A DNA stretch of 64,000 nucleotides from Arsenicitalea aurantiaca (GTDB lineage Bacteria > Pseudomonadota > Alphaproteobacteria > Rhizobiales > Devosiaceae). Where the stretch lies: assembly GCF_003994485.1 (NCBI RefSeq), contig NZ_RZNJ01000004.1, positions 248,001 through 312,000 on the forward strand, written 5' to 3'. The translations under genes were made by a program, and so were the position numbers. Shown here in pieces: positions 46,244-56,582 of the stretch. Below the pieces are notes generated by a model, which saw only the letters and a program-made list of their open reading frames with translations, was not told the origin of the DNA and did no database searches. Every line of letters starts with the position of its first letter. The first letter of the stretch is position 1.

Positions 46244-47380
46244 TCAGACGTCGAAGAGGTTCTTGAGCTTGTCGAAAAAGCCCGACGAGCTCGGCGAATT
46301 GTCGGCCTTGCGCGAAAGCATCTGGAACTCCTCGAGCAGTTCGCGCTGGCGCTTGGTAAGGTTTTGCGGGGTCTCGACGTCGAGCTGGACGTAGAGATCG
46401 CCCATCTCCTTTTCGCGCAGCACCGGCATGCCCTTGCCGCGCAGCCGGACGCGCTGGCCGGGCTGGGTGCCAGCGGGCACCTTCACCTTGGCGCGCATCA
46501 GGTCGAGCGTCGGGACCTCGAATTCGCCCCCGAGTGCGGCCGTCGTCATGGCGATGGGCACCCGGGCATAGAGATCGGCGCCGTCGCGCTGGAAGAGGTC
46601 GTGCGGCCTGACCGAAACGAAGATGTAGAGATCGCCCGCCGGGCCGCCGCGCAGCCCCGCCTCGCCCTCATTGGCGAGCCTGATGCGCGTGCCGTCCTCG
46701 ATGCCGCGGGGAATATCAACCGAGAGCTTGCGATTTTCCTGCCGCCGCCCCTGCCCGCCGCAATCGGTACAGGGCTGGTCGAGCATCTGCCCGCGCCCCT
46801 GGCAGACCGGGCAGGTCCGTTCGATGGTGAAGAAGCCCTGGCTCGCGCGCACCTTGCCATGGCCGCTGCAGTGCCGGCAGGTGGACATGCCGGTGCCCGG
46901 CTTGGCGCCGGTGCCCTCGCAGGTCGTGCAGGCGGCAAGGGTGGGCACGTCGATCTCGACGGTGCGCCCGCTATAGGCCTCCTCGAGCGAGATCTCGAGA
47001 TTGTAGCGCAGGTCCGAGCCGCGCAGCCGCGATTGTCCGCGCCCGCCGGCCCGCTGGCCGCCCATGAAATCCCCGAAGATGTCCTCGAAGATGTCGGACA
47101 TGGAGGAGTTGAAATCGGGTCCGAAGCCTTGCGGACCACGCCGTCCACCGCCATTCTCGAAGGCCGCGTGGCCGAACCGGTCATAGGCGGCGCGCTTCTG
47201 GGGGTCCTTCAGCGTGTCGTAGGCTTCGTTGATTTCCTTGAATTTGTGTTCGGCGTCATTGTCGCCGGGATTGCGGTCTGGGTGGTACTGCATGGCGAGC
47301 TTGCGGTAGGCACCCTTCAGGACTGCCTCATCGGACCCGCGTGCGACGCCGAGCACCTCGTAGAAATCTCGTTTGGCCAA
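46244..47380 (-). CDS. dnaJ: Chaperone protein DnaJ
   Basis: A 378-aa Hsp40 co-chaperone. The J domain (1-70) has the HPD tripeptide in [12 protein letters not shown] Gly/Phe-rich region follows, then four zinc-finger repeats: [24 protein letters not shown] and CTDCGGQG. The C-terminal substrate domain is complete. Translation starts at TTG (47380): no ATG is in frame before residue 30, and [11 protein letters not shown] is the invariant start. A GGAAG element precedes it. Unlike the common dnaK-dnaJ operon, two terminator hairpins separate it from dnaK. Confidence 0.97.
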   Translation of the reverse strand: MAKRDFYEVLGVARGSDEAVLKGAYRKLAMQYHPDRNPGDNDAEHKFKEINEAYDTLKDPQKRAAYDRFGHAAFENGGGRRGPQGFGPDFNSSMSDIFEDIFGDFMGGQRAGGRGQSRLRGSDLRYNLEISLEEAYSGRTVEIDVPTLAACTTCEGTGAKPGTGMSTCRHCSGHGKVRASQGFFTIERTCPVCQGRGQMLDQPCTDCGGQGRRQENRKLSVDIPRGIEDGTRIRLANEGEAGLRGGPAGDLYIFVSVRPHDLFQRDGADLYARVPIAMTTAALGGEFEVPTLDLMRAKVKVPAGTQPGQRVRLRGKGMPVLREKEMGDLYVQLDVETPQNLTKRQRELLEEFQMLSRKADNSPSSSGFFDKLKNLFDV

Positions 47381-47405
47381 TCTCTTCTTCCGCCGGATCT
47401 GTCAG

Positions 47406-47434
47406 AAAAAGGCCCGCCGCGTCGGCGTGCGGGC
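47406..47434 (-). terminator. Terminator-like hairpin in the dnaJ leader
   Basis: GCCCGC/GCGGGC stem with five Ts behind it on the minus strand, only 26 nt before the dnaJ start codon. It may be a transcription attenuator for dnaJ or a second stop for dnaK readthrough. Confidence 0.6.
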
Positions 47435-47540
47435 TCCCGAGCGCCTCAAATAGGTACTGCCCCCGGCTCTTACCATAGGGGGCGCATGTTTCAACCCGGG
47501 GCCGGGCAGAGATTGCTGGCCGAGAACGCCTCGGGCAAAG

Positions 47541-47569
47541 AAAAAGGCCCGGGGGACGCCCCCGGGCCT
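47541..47569 (-). terminator. Rho-independent terminator of dnaK
   Basis: Perfect 11-bp stem AGGCCCGGGGG/CCCCCGGGCCT with an ACG loop, followed on the minus strand by a five-T tract. It ends the dnaK transcript. Confidence 0.88.
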
Positions 47570-47571
47570 CG

Positions 47572-47587
47572 TGATTCACGTGAAACG
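47572..47587. other. parS-like site between dnaK and dnaJ
   Basis: TGATTCACGTGAAACG, two mismatches from the parS consensus with an intact core TTCACGTGAA, about 22 kb from oriC on the right arm and directly beside the dnaK terminator. Confidence 0.65.
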
Positions 47588-47627
47588 CGGCGCCGGCGGC
47601 GCCAGCATCGCGGACTGCGCGCCAGCC

Positions 47628-49538
<1,911 letters not shown>

Positions 49539-49665
49539 CTAACTTGCCTCTTTGTTCAGCGAACCCGGCGTGGAACGCCGACTCTTCGGCCGCTCTTGGC
49601 CCCTTGCAGGAGCCGGATCCCTGGTTGAGATTGTCATCCATTGGCCCGTGACCGAGCCTTCGGGG

Positions 49666-49697
49666 GCTATATAGGAGGCACGCTCTGGGGCTGCAAG
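49666..49697 (-). promoter_or_regulatory. RpoH (sigma-32)-type promoter of dnaK
   Basis: On the minus strand a CTTGCA -35 (49692-49697) is followed at suitable spacing by CTATATAGC (49666-49674), similar to the alphaproteobacterial heat-shock -10 CYTATNTNNG. It leaves a 128-nt leader. The alkB start lies only 17 bp to the right of the -35, so the two promoters must overlap. Confidence 0.6.
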
Positions 49698-49713
49698 CGC
49701 GGCCCGGGCGAAA

Positions 49714-50388
49714 ATGGACCCCGGAAAACGGGGAGCGAGGCACCCGATCGTAACCCTTTCCACCCCCGATTCGCCCCTGTGCGACCATCTCGATCAGGCC
49801 CGCCAGATCGCGCTCTTCGATGCGATCATGGAGGTGCTCTCGCGGGCGCCCTTCTTCCGGCCGACCATGCCGCGCTGGGGCACGCCCTTTTCGGTGCAGA
49901 TGAGCAATTGCGGGCCGCTCGGCTGGGTTTCGGACAAATCGGGCTATCGCTATCAGCCGCACCATCCGGTGACGGGCGCGCCCTGGCCCGCCATGCCGGA
50001 GGCCCTGCTCGAACTCTGGGCGCGCCATGCCCGCTATGGCGCACCGCCCGAAGCCTGCCTCATCAATTACTACGCGCCGAACGCGAAGATGGGCCTCCAT
50101 CAGGATCGCGACGAGGAGGATTTCGATGCGCCGGTCCTTTCGATTTCGCTGGGGGACGGGGCCCGGTTCCGGCTCGGGGGCATGGCGCGCACCGATCCGG
50201 CGCAGACGCTGACCCTCGCTTCGGGCGACGTGATGATCCTCGCCGGGCCGACGCGGCTCGCCTTCCACGGCATCGACAAGGTCTATCCGGGAACCTCGAG
50301 CCTCCTGTCGCGCCGCCGCGACCTTTTCCCCGAGGGCGGGCGGCTGAACCTCACCCTGCGCCGCGTCAACCGCATCCTGGCACCCTAG
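49714..50388 (+). CDS. alkB: AlkB-type DNA dioxygenase
   Basis: A 224-aa Fe(II)/2-oxoglutarate dioxygenase that reverses alkyl damage on DNA/RNA bases. The iron ligands are His129 and Asp131 in GLHQDRDE and His185 in AFHGID; the 2-oxoglutarate motif R-X-N-X-T-X-R is complete at residues 210-216. MSNCGPLGWVSDKSGYRYQ and INYYAPNAKMG are family hallmarks. The N-terminus lacks the first few residues common in homologs, so the true start could differ. Divergent from dnaK with 175 bp between. Confidence 0.92.
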   Translation: MDPGKRGARHPIVTLSTPDSPLCDHLDQARQIALFDAIMEVLSRAPFFRPTMPRWGTPFSVQMSNCGPLGWVSDKSGYRYQPHHPVTGAPWPAMPEALLELWARHARYGAPPEACLINYYAPNAKMGLHQDRDEEDFDAPVLSISLGDGARFRLGGMARTDPAQTLTLASGDVMILAGPTRLAFHGIDKVYPGTSSLLSRRRDLFPEGGRLNLTLRRVNRILAP

Positions 50389-50432
50389 GAATTGCATTTG
50401 AAAGCGGCGGCGGGCGGAGTAAAACCCCGGCC

Positions 50433-52274
50433 ATGATCGCCCCCGGCACTGTCCTGTTGCACGATTCGAGCGGCCCGGGGCCCGGGGGCGGGCGCTCGCT
50501 CCTCTTTACCGATCCGATCGAAATCCTGAAAGCCCGCACGCCCGCCGAGGCAGAGGCGGCGCTCGCGCGGCTCGAAGCGGCGCTTGCCGAGGGCCATTGG
50601 GCCGCGGGGCTTTTGGGCTATGAGCTCGGCCAGCTCTTCGAAGAACGGCTTGGCAAGGGGCATGCGTCGAGGAGCGACGCGCCGCTTTTGTGGCTCGGGC
50701 TCTACCGAGCCCCGGAGACGCTCGACGGGGCGGGTGTCGAAAGGTTTCTTGCGCGCCACAGCGCGGGCGCACCAATCCTCTCCCGGCCCGAGCCCCGCTG
50801 GGACCGCGCCCGCTATGGCACGGCGTTCGAGAGCGTCCGGCGCTATATCGAGGCCGGCGACATCTATCAGGCCAATTTGACCTTCAAGGCCGATTTCAGG
50901 CTTTCGGGCGACCCGGTCGCGCTCTATCGCGCGCTCGTTATGCGCCAGCCGGTCGCCTATGGGGCGCTGATTGAGACCGGGGAAGAAACCATCCTCTCCC
51001 TGTCGCCCGAACTCTTCGTCGCGGCCACCGGCGGGCGGCTCGCGGCGCGCCCGATGAAGGGCACGATGAAACGCGGAGCGACCGAGCCGGAGGATCGCAC
51101 GGCGCGCGAAACCCTTGCGGCCGACCCCAAGACGCGCGCCGAAAACCTGATGATCGTTGATCTATTGCGCAACGATCTGGGGCGGATCGCCGAAATCGGC
51201 AGCGTCAGGGTGACCGATCTCTTCACAATCGAGACCTATCGCAGCCTCCACCAGATGACCTCGGGGATCGTGGCGAATCTGAAGCCGGGGATCGGGCTTG
51301 GGGATATCCTTGCCGGGCTTTTCCCCTGCGGCTCGGTGACCGGCGCCCCCAAGATCCGCGCCATGGAGATCATCGATGCGCTCGAAGCGGGGCCGCGCGG
51401 CGCCTATACCGGCGCCATCGGCTGGTTCGCCCCTGTCGCTCGGGGCACAGCGCCCGATTTCGCGCTCAACGTCGCGATCCGCACCGCCGTGATCACGCCC
51501 GACGGTCGCGGTGAAATCGGCATTGGGGGCGGCGTCGTCGCCGACAGCACCGCGGACGCCGAATATGACGAGGCGCTCCTCAAGATGGATTTCCTCGCCG
51601 ATGCCGCTCCGCCCCCGGGCCTGATCGAGACCCTGCTCTTCGTCCCCGGCGAGGGCTATGCGCTGCTGGCCCGCCATCTCGACCGGCTCGCGCGGTCGGC
51701 GACCTGGCTGGGCATCCCGCTCGCCGCGGGTGTGGCGGAAGATGAACTCGCCAAGGCCGCTCGGGGCTTTACCCAGAGGATGCGGGTACGTCTGGTGCTC
51801 GATGCGAAGGGGCAGGTCAGCGTGTCGGCGACGCCGCTGCCCGCACCATCGGGGCCCGTCGAGATGCTTTTTTCGATTGCGCCCGAGCGGATGGCCTCGA
51901 CCGATCCCTATCTCCTCCACAAGACGACGCGGCGTGACCGGTACGATCTGCCGCGCATGCGCACGATGGCAGCCGAGGGCGTCGACGAAGTGGTCTTCCT
52001 CAATGAGCGGGACGAACTGACCGAAGGCTCCTACACCTCGCTCTTTTTGCAGTTCGGGGATCGGCTTGTGACCCCGCCCCTCTCCTCGGGCCTGCTCGCG
52101 GGCACGCTGCGCGAGGCGCTGATCGCTTCGGGAGAAGCCGAAGAGGCGGTTCTCCACCTGCCCGACCTTGCCCGGGCGGACGCAATCTTTCTCGGCAATT
52201 CGGTGCGCGGGCTCGTTCCCGCCCGGTTGATTGAACGCCCCGATGCGCAACCGATCGCCACACTGGCAAGTTGA
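50433..52274 (+). CDS. pabB: Fused aminodeoxychorismate synthase component I / 4-amino-4-deoxychorismate lyase
   Basis: A 613-aa fusion of PabB and PabC, making 4-aminobenzoate for folate from chorismate and ammonia. Residues 1-375 are the chorismate-binding synthase (GDIYQANLTFKA, RPMKGTMKRG, LIVDLLRNDLGRI-type segment and FPCGSVTGAPKIRAMEII). From about 385 comes a class IV PLP lyase with the catalytic Lys497 in YLLHKTTRRDRYD and the motif LNERDELTEGSYTSLFL. A glutaminase partner (PabA) is not nearby. The fused form is widespread in alphaproteobacteria. Confidence 0.95.
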   Translation: MIAPGTVLLHDSSGPGPGGGRSLLFTDPIEILKARTPAEAEAALARLEAALAEGHWAAGLLGYELGQLFEERLGKGHASRSDAPLLWLGLYRAPETLDGAGVERFLARHSAGAPILSRPEPRWDRARYGTAFESVRRYIEAGDIYQANLTFKADFRLSGDPVALYRALVMRQPVAYGALIETGEETILSLSPELFVAATGGRLAARPMKGTMKRGATEPEDRTARETLAADPKTRAENLMIVDLLRNDLGRIAEIGSVRVTDLFTIETYRSLHQMTSGIVANLKPGIGLGDILAGLFPCGSVTGAPKIRAMEIIDALEAGPRGAYTGAIGWFAPVARGTAPDFALNVAIRTAVITPDGRGEIGIGGGVVADSTADAEYDEALLKMDFLADAAPPPGLIETLLFVPGEGYALLARHLDRLARSATWLGIPLAAGVAEDELAKAARGFTQRMRVRLVLDAKGQVSVSATPLPAPSGPVEMLFSIAPERMASTDPYLLHKTTRRDRYDLPRMRTMAAEGVDEVVFLNERDELTEGSYTSLFLQFGDRLVTPPLSSGLLAGTLREALIASGEAEEAVLHLPDLARADAIFLGNSVRGLVPARLIERPDAQPIATLAS

Positions 52275-52342
52275 CTCCCTCCCGTCGGTCGTGCCCTCCA
52301 TGCCGCCGGCCGTCCGGCCCGACACAACAAAGGAATATCATC

Positions 52343-52780
52343 ATGGGTCTTCGTATTTCCGCTGCGGCCCTTCTCGCGATCGGTCTCTGCCTGCCCGCCA
52401 CGGCGCAGGAGGCAGCCAGCCCCGGCCCCGAAATGGACCTCTGGTGCGGGCACGCCTTCGCGACCGTCTCGGCCGAGATCGGCGAGGATGACGCCGATTT
52501 CTCGAGCCAGCTCGAGGCGGGCTCGGAATTCCTCCTGGCGCGCGGGCTCGTCGGCCTGACCGAGGCTGGCGATCGCGCCGGCGCAGAGGCCCGCTCGAGC
52601 GAACTCGAGGCGCGCGCCGACACCCAGATCGAAGGGCAGGCTTCGGCTGCGGATTTCACCTTCGAGCAGTGCTTCGGGCTCCTCGAGGCGGAAGCTGCGG
52701 CCAATGTCGGCGGCGCGGTGGAAGCGCCCGACGCGCCCGCAGCGGACGCACCTGCGGCCACCACGCCCGCCGCACCCTGA
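52343..52780 (+). CDS. Small secreted protein, unknown family (paralog of the gene at 53478)
   Basis: A 145-aa protein with a Sec signal peptide (about residues 1-22, cleaved after ATAQ), a helical body and an Ala/Pro/Asp tail. I do not recognise the family. It shares an LWC motif (Cys35) and a second Cys110 with the protein at 53478-53846, and the cysteine spacing is 75 residues in both, so a periplasmic disulfide is likely. It lies 68 bp after pabBC and 11 bp before pncA, so the three may be co-transcribed. The start at 52343 follows an AGGA element. Confidence 0.8.
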   Translation: MGLRISAAALLAIGLCLPATAQEAASPGPEMDLWCGHAFATVSAEIGEDDADFSSQLEAGSEFLLARGLVGLTEAGDRAGAEARSSELEARADTQIEGQASAADFTFEQCFGLLEAEAAANVGGAVEAPDAPAADAPAATTPAAP

Positions 52781-52791
52781 GGCGCTTTCGC

Positions 52792-53424
52792 ATGCCGCTT
52801 TCGCTGAAGCCGACCGACGCGCTCGTCGTCGTCGACATGCAGAACGACTTCCTCCCCGGCGGCAGCCTCGCCGTCGCCGGGGGCGACACGATCGTTGCGC
52901 CCATCGTCGCCCTCGCGCAGCGGTTCGAGACGGTCGTCCTCACCCAGGACTGGCATACGCCCCGCCACAGCAGCTTCGCGTCCGCCCATCCGGGGCGCCA
53001 GCCCTTCGAGGCGATCGAACTCGCCTATGGCACTCAGGTGCTCTGGCCCGATCATTGCGTCATGGGCACCGATGGCGCGGACTTCGCGCCCGGTCTCGAC
53101 ATTCCCCATGCCCAGCTCATCCTCCGCAAGGGCTTCCACTCTGAGGTCGACAGCTATTCGGGCTTTCGCGAAGCCGACCGCGTCACCCAGACGGGTCTTG
53201 CGGGCTATCTGGCCGAGCGCGGCATCGGCAGGCTGTTCCTTGTCGGGCTCGCCACCGATTTCTGCGTCGCATGGACGGCGCTCGATGCGCGCGCCTCGGG
53301 CCATGAGGCGATTCTCCTTGAGGATCTGACCCGCGCCATAGATGCCAATGGGTCGCTGGGCGCTGCCCATGCCGCGCTCGACGCGGCGGGCGTCGTCAGG
53401 GCCGCCTCGGCCGATATCGGCTGA
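52792..53424 (+). CDS. pncA: Nicotinamidase/pyrazinamidase
   Basis: A 210-aa amidohydrolase turning nicotinamide into nicotinic acid for NAD salvage. The catalytic triad is complete: Asp15 in VVVDMQNDFLPGG, Lys113 in LRKGF and Cys158 in VGLATDFCVAWTA. The metal site is TQDWHTPRHSSFASAHPG. The start at 52792 gives the standard length. It is flanked on both sides by the two small secreted paralogs, an unusual arrangement. Confidence 0.95.
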   Translation: MPLSLKPTDALVVVDMQNDFLPGGSLAVAGGDTIVAPIVALAQRFETVVLTQDWHTPRHSSFASAHPGRQPFEAIELAYGTQVLWPDHCVMGTDGADFAPGLDIPHAQLILRKGFHSEVDSYSGFREADRVTQTGLAGYLAERGIGRLFLVGLATDFCVAWTALDARASGHEAILLEDLTRAIDANGSLGAAHAALDAAGVVRAASADIG

Positions 53425-53477
53425 TTGCCGGCCATCACGGTCCGGCCTATCCTTACGCAACCCGGGAGGCATTGAAG

Positions 53478-53846
53478 ATGAAGCGTTGGATCGCACCATT
53501 GTCGGCGCTGATGCTCCTCGGGCTGCCGGGTGTTGCGCCGGCGCAGGCCCCGGCCGAAGTCGCGCCTTCCGAACGGAGCGCAGCGCTCGATCACCTGCTC
53601 TGGTGTTCGAGCCTTTATTTCTTCCTTGCGAGCGATGCGATGGATGCGGGCGACGAGGAGGATGCGGCGCTCTACGAGCAATGGGGCGCCCATCTGCTCG
53701 ACCGGGCAAGCGCCGGGCTTGAAGCCGAAGCGCCCACCGCCCCCGACCTCGCCGATGCGCTCCTCGACATGGACAATCGCGTGCTCGAGGAATTCAGCGC
53801 CGATCAGATGAGCTATCGCCCCGAGACCTGCGAAACGCTGCTCTGA
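53478..53846 (+). CDS. Small secreted protein, unknown family (paralog of the gene at 52343)
   Basis: A 122-aa protein with a Sec signal (about residues 1-25, ending APAQA) and two cysteines, Cys43 in LLWCSSLYFF and Cys118 near the end, 75 residues apart, exactly as in the protein before pncA. Further shared pattern: acidic stretch, then an L-x5-LL-x-R segment and a GL. The ATG at 53478 is favoured by GGAGG eight nt upstream. No function is known to me; a periplasmic helical protein held by one disulfide is the best description. Confidence 0.8.
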   Translation: MKRWIAPLSALMLLGLPGVAPAQAPAEVAPSERSAALDHLLWCSSLYFFLASDAMDAGDEEDAALYEQWGAHLLDRASAGLEAEAPTAPDLADALLDMDNRVLEEFSADQMSYRPETCETLL

Positions 53847-53861
53847 GAGGCTCGCCGCAAC

Positions 53862-53893
53862 AAAAAGCCCGCCCGGGCGCGCCGGACGGGCTT
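53862..53893 (-). terminator. Rho-independent terminator of grpE
   Basis: AGCCCG/CGGGCT stem between converging genes, with a five-T tract on the minus strand; it also ends the pncA unit on the plus strand less efficiently. Confidence 0.75.
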
Positions 53894-53913
53894 GATGGCC
53901 TTAAGAGACAAAC

Positions 53914-54537
53914 TCAGGCGTTCTTGTCGACGCCCTCCTGAGAGCCCGCAGGCGCTTCCGCGCCGCCACGGGGTCCGCCCTTGGCGACCCCGACCATGGC
54001 CGGCCGGAGGACGCGGTCGCCGATCGCAAAGCCGGCCTGCACGACCTGCACCACCGTCCCTTCGGGGCGGCTGGGATCGGGCACCTCGAACATGGCCTGA
54101 TGGCGGTGCGGATCGAATTTCTGGCCTTCGGCCTCAATGGGGGTCACGCCATGCTTGGCAAGCAGGCGCTGCATCTCCCGCTCGGTCATCTGGATCCCGT
54201 CGATCAGCGATTTGAGCGTGCCTTCGGCGGTCTCGCGCGTTTCGGCGGGCAGCACCATGAGGGCGCGGGCGAGCGAATCGGTTGCCGTCAGCATGTCGCG
54301 GGCGAAGCCGGCGATCGCATAGGTGCGGGTATCGGAAATTTCGCGCTCGGTACGCTTGCGCAGATTTTCCATCTCCGCGACCGTCCGCAGGAGGCGGTCG
54401 CGCAGTTCGGCGTTCTCGGCGGTCAGCGCCTCGACCCCGTTGTCTTCGGAAAGCTCGGCCGGGGAAGCGGCCTCGGCCTCGTCGGCGCGGGTTTCGTCAT
54501 TGGGCTGGGTGTCGTCGCTCATCATGTCCTGCTGCAT
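53914..54537 (-). CDS. grpE: Nucleotide exchange factor GrpE
   Basis: A 207-aa DnaK nucleotide exchange factor. A disordered acidic N-terminus leads to a long coiled-coil helix (LTAENAELRDRLLRTVAEME, then NLRKRTERE). The C-terminal beta-wing has KFDPHRHQAMFEV and VVQVVQAGFAIGDRVLRPAMV, the GrpE signature. The ATG at 54537 is chosen by an AGAAGAA element; two ATGs at 54525 and 54522 are alternatives. It follows hrcA with a 111-nt gap on the same strand. Confidence 0.95.
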   Translation of the reverse strand: MQQDMMSDDTQPNDETRADEAEAASPAELSEDNGVEALTAENAELRDRLLRTVAEMENLRKRTEREISDTRTYAIAGFARDMLTATDSLARALMVLPAETRETAEGTLKSLIDGIQMTEREMQRLLAKHGVTPIEAEGQKFDPHRHQAMFEVPDPSRPEGTVVQVVQAGFAIGDRVLRPAMVGVAKGGPRGGAEAPAGSQEGVDKNA

Positions 54538-54648
54538 CCGCTGTTCTTCTGGCCCCGTGCCGCGGAGCCGGCCGGGTCTGGTTGAGCCATATCGGACAGC
54601 CTGTCCCAAGATTCAACCCTGTGCCGGGACTGGCTGCCCGGCGGACCC

Positions 54649-55722
54649 TCATTTACGCCGCCCGATCATCGCGCTGATGACGTTGGCTGTATAGTCGACG
54701 ACGGGCACGATCCGCGCATAGTTGAGCCGCGTCGGCCCGATGACCCCGAGTACGCCCACCACCTTCTGATTGGCGTCCTTATAGGGCGAGAGGATCACCG
54801 ACGAGCCCGAAAGCGAAAAGAGCTTGTTCTCCGATCCGATGAAGATGCGCACGCCCTGCGCGCTTTCGGTATCCCCGAGAAGCTCGATCAGCCCCTCCTT
54901 GCTCTCGAGCTCGTCGAAGAGCCGCCGCATGCGTCCCAGATCCTCGGACGCCATGGCGTCGTTGATGAGGTTGGCCCGCCCCCGCACGATCACCGTCGGG
55001 GTCGCCTGCCCGCTGGGGACGAGGGTCGCGAGCCCGTCCTCGACGAGCTTGGAAGCGAGCGCGTCGAGCTCGGCGCGCTGCCGGTTGCGCGCTTCAACGA
55101 GCGCGGTGCGCGCCTCTCCCAGCGTCCGGCCCACCGCGTGCTGGGCAAAATAGTTCGAAGCCTGCATGAGGGCGCTGGCGGTGAGGCCCTTGGGCAGCTT
55201 CAGGAGCCGGTTTTCCACCTGTCCGTCCTCGCCCACGAGCACGACCATTGCCGTCTCGGGATCGAGCCGCACGAATTCGATATGCTTGAGCACGAGATCG
55301 GCCTTCGTCGCGATGACGACGCCGGCCCCGCGGCTCAAACCCGAAAGCAGCTGGCTGGCTTCGGTCAGCACCTCCTCGACCGATTCGGACTGGGCGTGTT
55401 CCTCGATCTGCCGGGCGATCGCGCCTTTTTCGCGCGCGTCGACCGCGCCGACTTCGAGCATCGCATCGACGAAAAAGCGTAGGCCCTCCTGGGTGGGCTG
55501 GCGGCCGGCGGATGTGTGCGGAGCCGCGATCAGCCCCAGATCCTCGAGATCGGCCATGACATTGCGCACCGAGGCGGGCGACAGCCCGACCTGCAGGAGG
55601 CGGCTCAGATCACGCGAGCCCACCGGCATGCCGGTCTCGAGATAGCGCTCCACCAGTCTCTTGAAGATCTCCTGGCTGCGCGCATTGAGGGCGGAGAGGA
55701 AGTCCTCGGGTCTTTTGGTCAT
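54649..55722 (-). CDS. hrcA: Heat-inducible transcription repressor HrcA
   Basis: A 357-aa repressor of heat-shock genes that binds CIRCE (TTAGCACTC-N9-GAGTGCTAA). The N-terminal winged helix has VERYLETGMPVGSRDLSR and LSPASVRNVMADLEDLG; the rest is the GAF-like and dimerisation domain. The start ATG is at 55722, with a TTG at 55746 less likely. I did not see a CIRCE element in this window, so its targets (often groESL) are probably elsewhere. Adjacent hrcA-grpE order is normal. Confidence 0.95.
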   Translation of the reverse strand: MTKRPEDFLSALNARSQEIFKRLVERYLETGMPVGSRDLSRLLQVGLSPASVRNVMADLEDLGLIAAPHTSAGRQPTQEGLRFFVDAMLEVGAVDAREKGAIARQIEEHAQSESVEEVLTEASQLLSGLSRGAGVVIATKADLVLKHIEFVRLDPETAMVVLVGEDGQVENRLLKLPKGLTASALMQASNYFAQHAVGRTLGEARTALVEARNRQRAELDALASKLVEDGLATLVPSGQATPTVIVRGRANLINDAMASEDLGRMRRLFDELESKEGLIELLGDTESAQGVRIFIGSENKLFSLSGSSVILSPYKDANQKVVGVLGVIGPTRLNYARIVPVVDYTANVISAMIGRRK

Positions 55723-55822
55723 GTTTGAACCGAATGTGACGTTCAATCCTCGCTATTCACCATTTAGGCGCAAACGCCTGTGCTTGGAAGCGGGGCTTGC
55801 TTGTTATGGCCGCGCCGGAGGG

Positions 55823-55837
55823 TTAAGAGGCGATTAA
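55823..55837. promoter_or_regulatory. CtrA box between hrcA and rph (perfect)
   Basis: TTAAGAGGCGATTAA fits TTAA-N7-TTAA exactly and is flanked by GG and CC so that GGTTAA...TTAACC form an inverted repeat. It lies 28 bp before the rph start and about 100 bp before hrcA. Confidence 0.6.
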
Positions 55838-55865
55838 CCAGACAATCCTCCGAGGTGATTTGCCC

Positions 55866-56582
55866 ATGCGGCCTTCCGGACGACAGCCAGACCAGATGCG
55901 CGCCGTGACCATCGAACGCGGCATCGCCCCCAATGCGGAAGGCTCGTGCCTGGTTTCGTTCGGTTCGACCCGGGTGATCTGCACCGCGAGCGTCGAGACG
56001 AGCCTGCCGTCCTGGCGGCGTGGCCAGGGGCTCGGCTGGGTCACGGCCGAATACGGCATGCTGCCCCGCGCCACCGGCAGCCGCACCCGCCGCGAGGCCG
56101 CTTCGGGCAAGCAATCGGGCCGCACCCAAGAGATCCAGCGCCTGATCGGACGTTCGCTGCGCGCAGTGGTCGACATGAAGGCGCTGGGCGAGAACCAGAT
56201 CACGCTCGACTGCGACGTCATCCAGGCCGATGGCGGCACGCGCACGGCCGCCATCACCGGCGCCTATGTCGCGCTGCGCGAAGCGATGGGCTGGCTCAAG
56301 GCCCGCGACCTGCTCAAGGGCGAGCCCTTCCGAGATTCGGTCGCGGCGGTGTCCTGCGGCATCTATCGGGGCACGCCGGTGCTCGACCTCGACTATCTCG
56401 AGGACGTCGAGGCCGAGACCGACGCCAATTTCGTCATGACCGGCTCGGGAAAATTCGTCGAGATCCAGGGCACTGCCGAGGGCGCGCCCTTCTCGCGCGA
56501 GGAGCTCGCAAGCCTGATGGGCCTCGCCGAACAGGGCATTGCCGAGCTTTCGGCGATCCAGGCCGCGGCGTTCGAAGGCTGA
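55866..56582 (+). CDS. rph: Ribonuclease PH
   Basis: A 238-aa phosphorolytic 3'-exoribonuclease that trims tRNA 3' ends. The start [18 protein letters not shown] is the family N-terminus. [20 protein letters not shown] and [20 protein letters not shown] carry the RNA-binding arginines, and the phosphate/catalytic Asp is in [19 protein letters not shown]. The ATG at 55866 follows GAGG; a TTG at 55860 is too close to it. Overlaps rdgB (TGATG). Confidence 0.97.
   Translation: MRPSGRQPDQMRAVTIERGIAPNAEGSCLVSFGSTRVICTASVETSLPSWRRGQGLGWVTAEYGMLPRATGSRTRREAASGKQSGRTQEIQRLIGRSLRAVVDMKALGENQITLDCDVIQADGGTRTAAITGAYVALREAMGWLKARDLLKGEPFRDSVAAVSCGIYRGTPVLDLDYLEDVEAETDANFVMTGSGKFVEIQGTAEGAPFSREELASLMGLAEQGIAELSAIQAAAFEG

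Noticed and set aside
54500-55900. CIRCE operator near grpE, hrcA or dnaK
   Set aside because: No TTAGCACTC-N9-GAGTGCTAA-like dyad was found in the upstream regions of these genes; HrcA targets are likely elsewhere.
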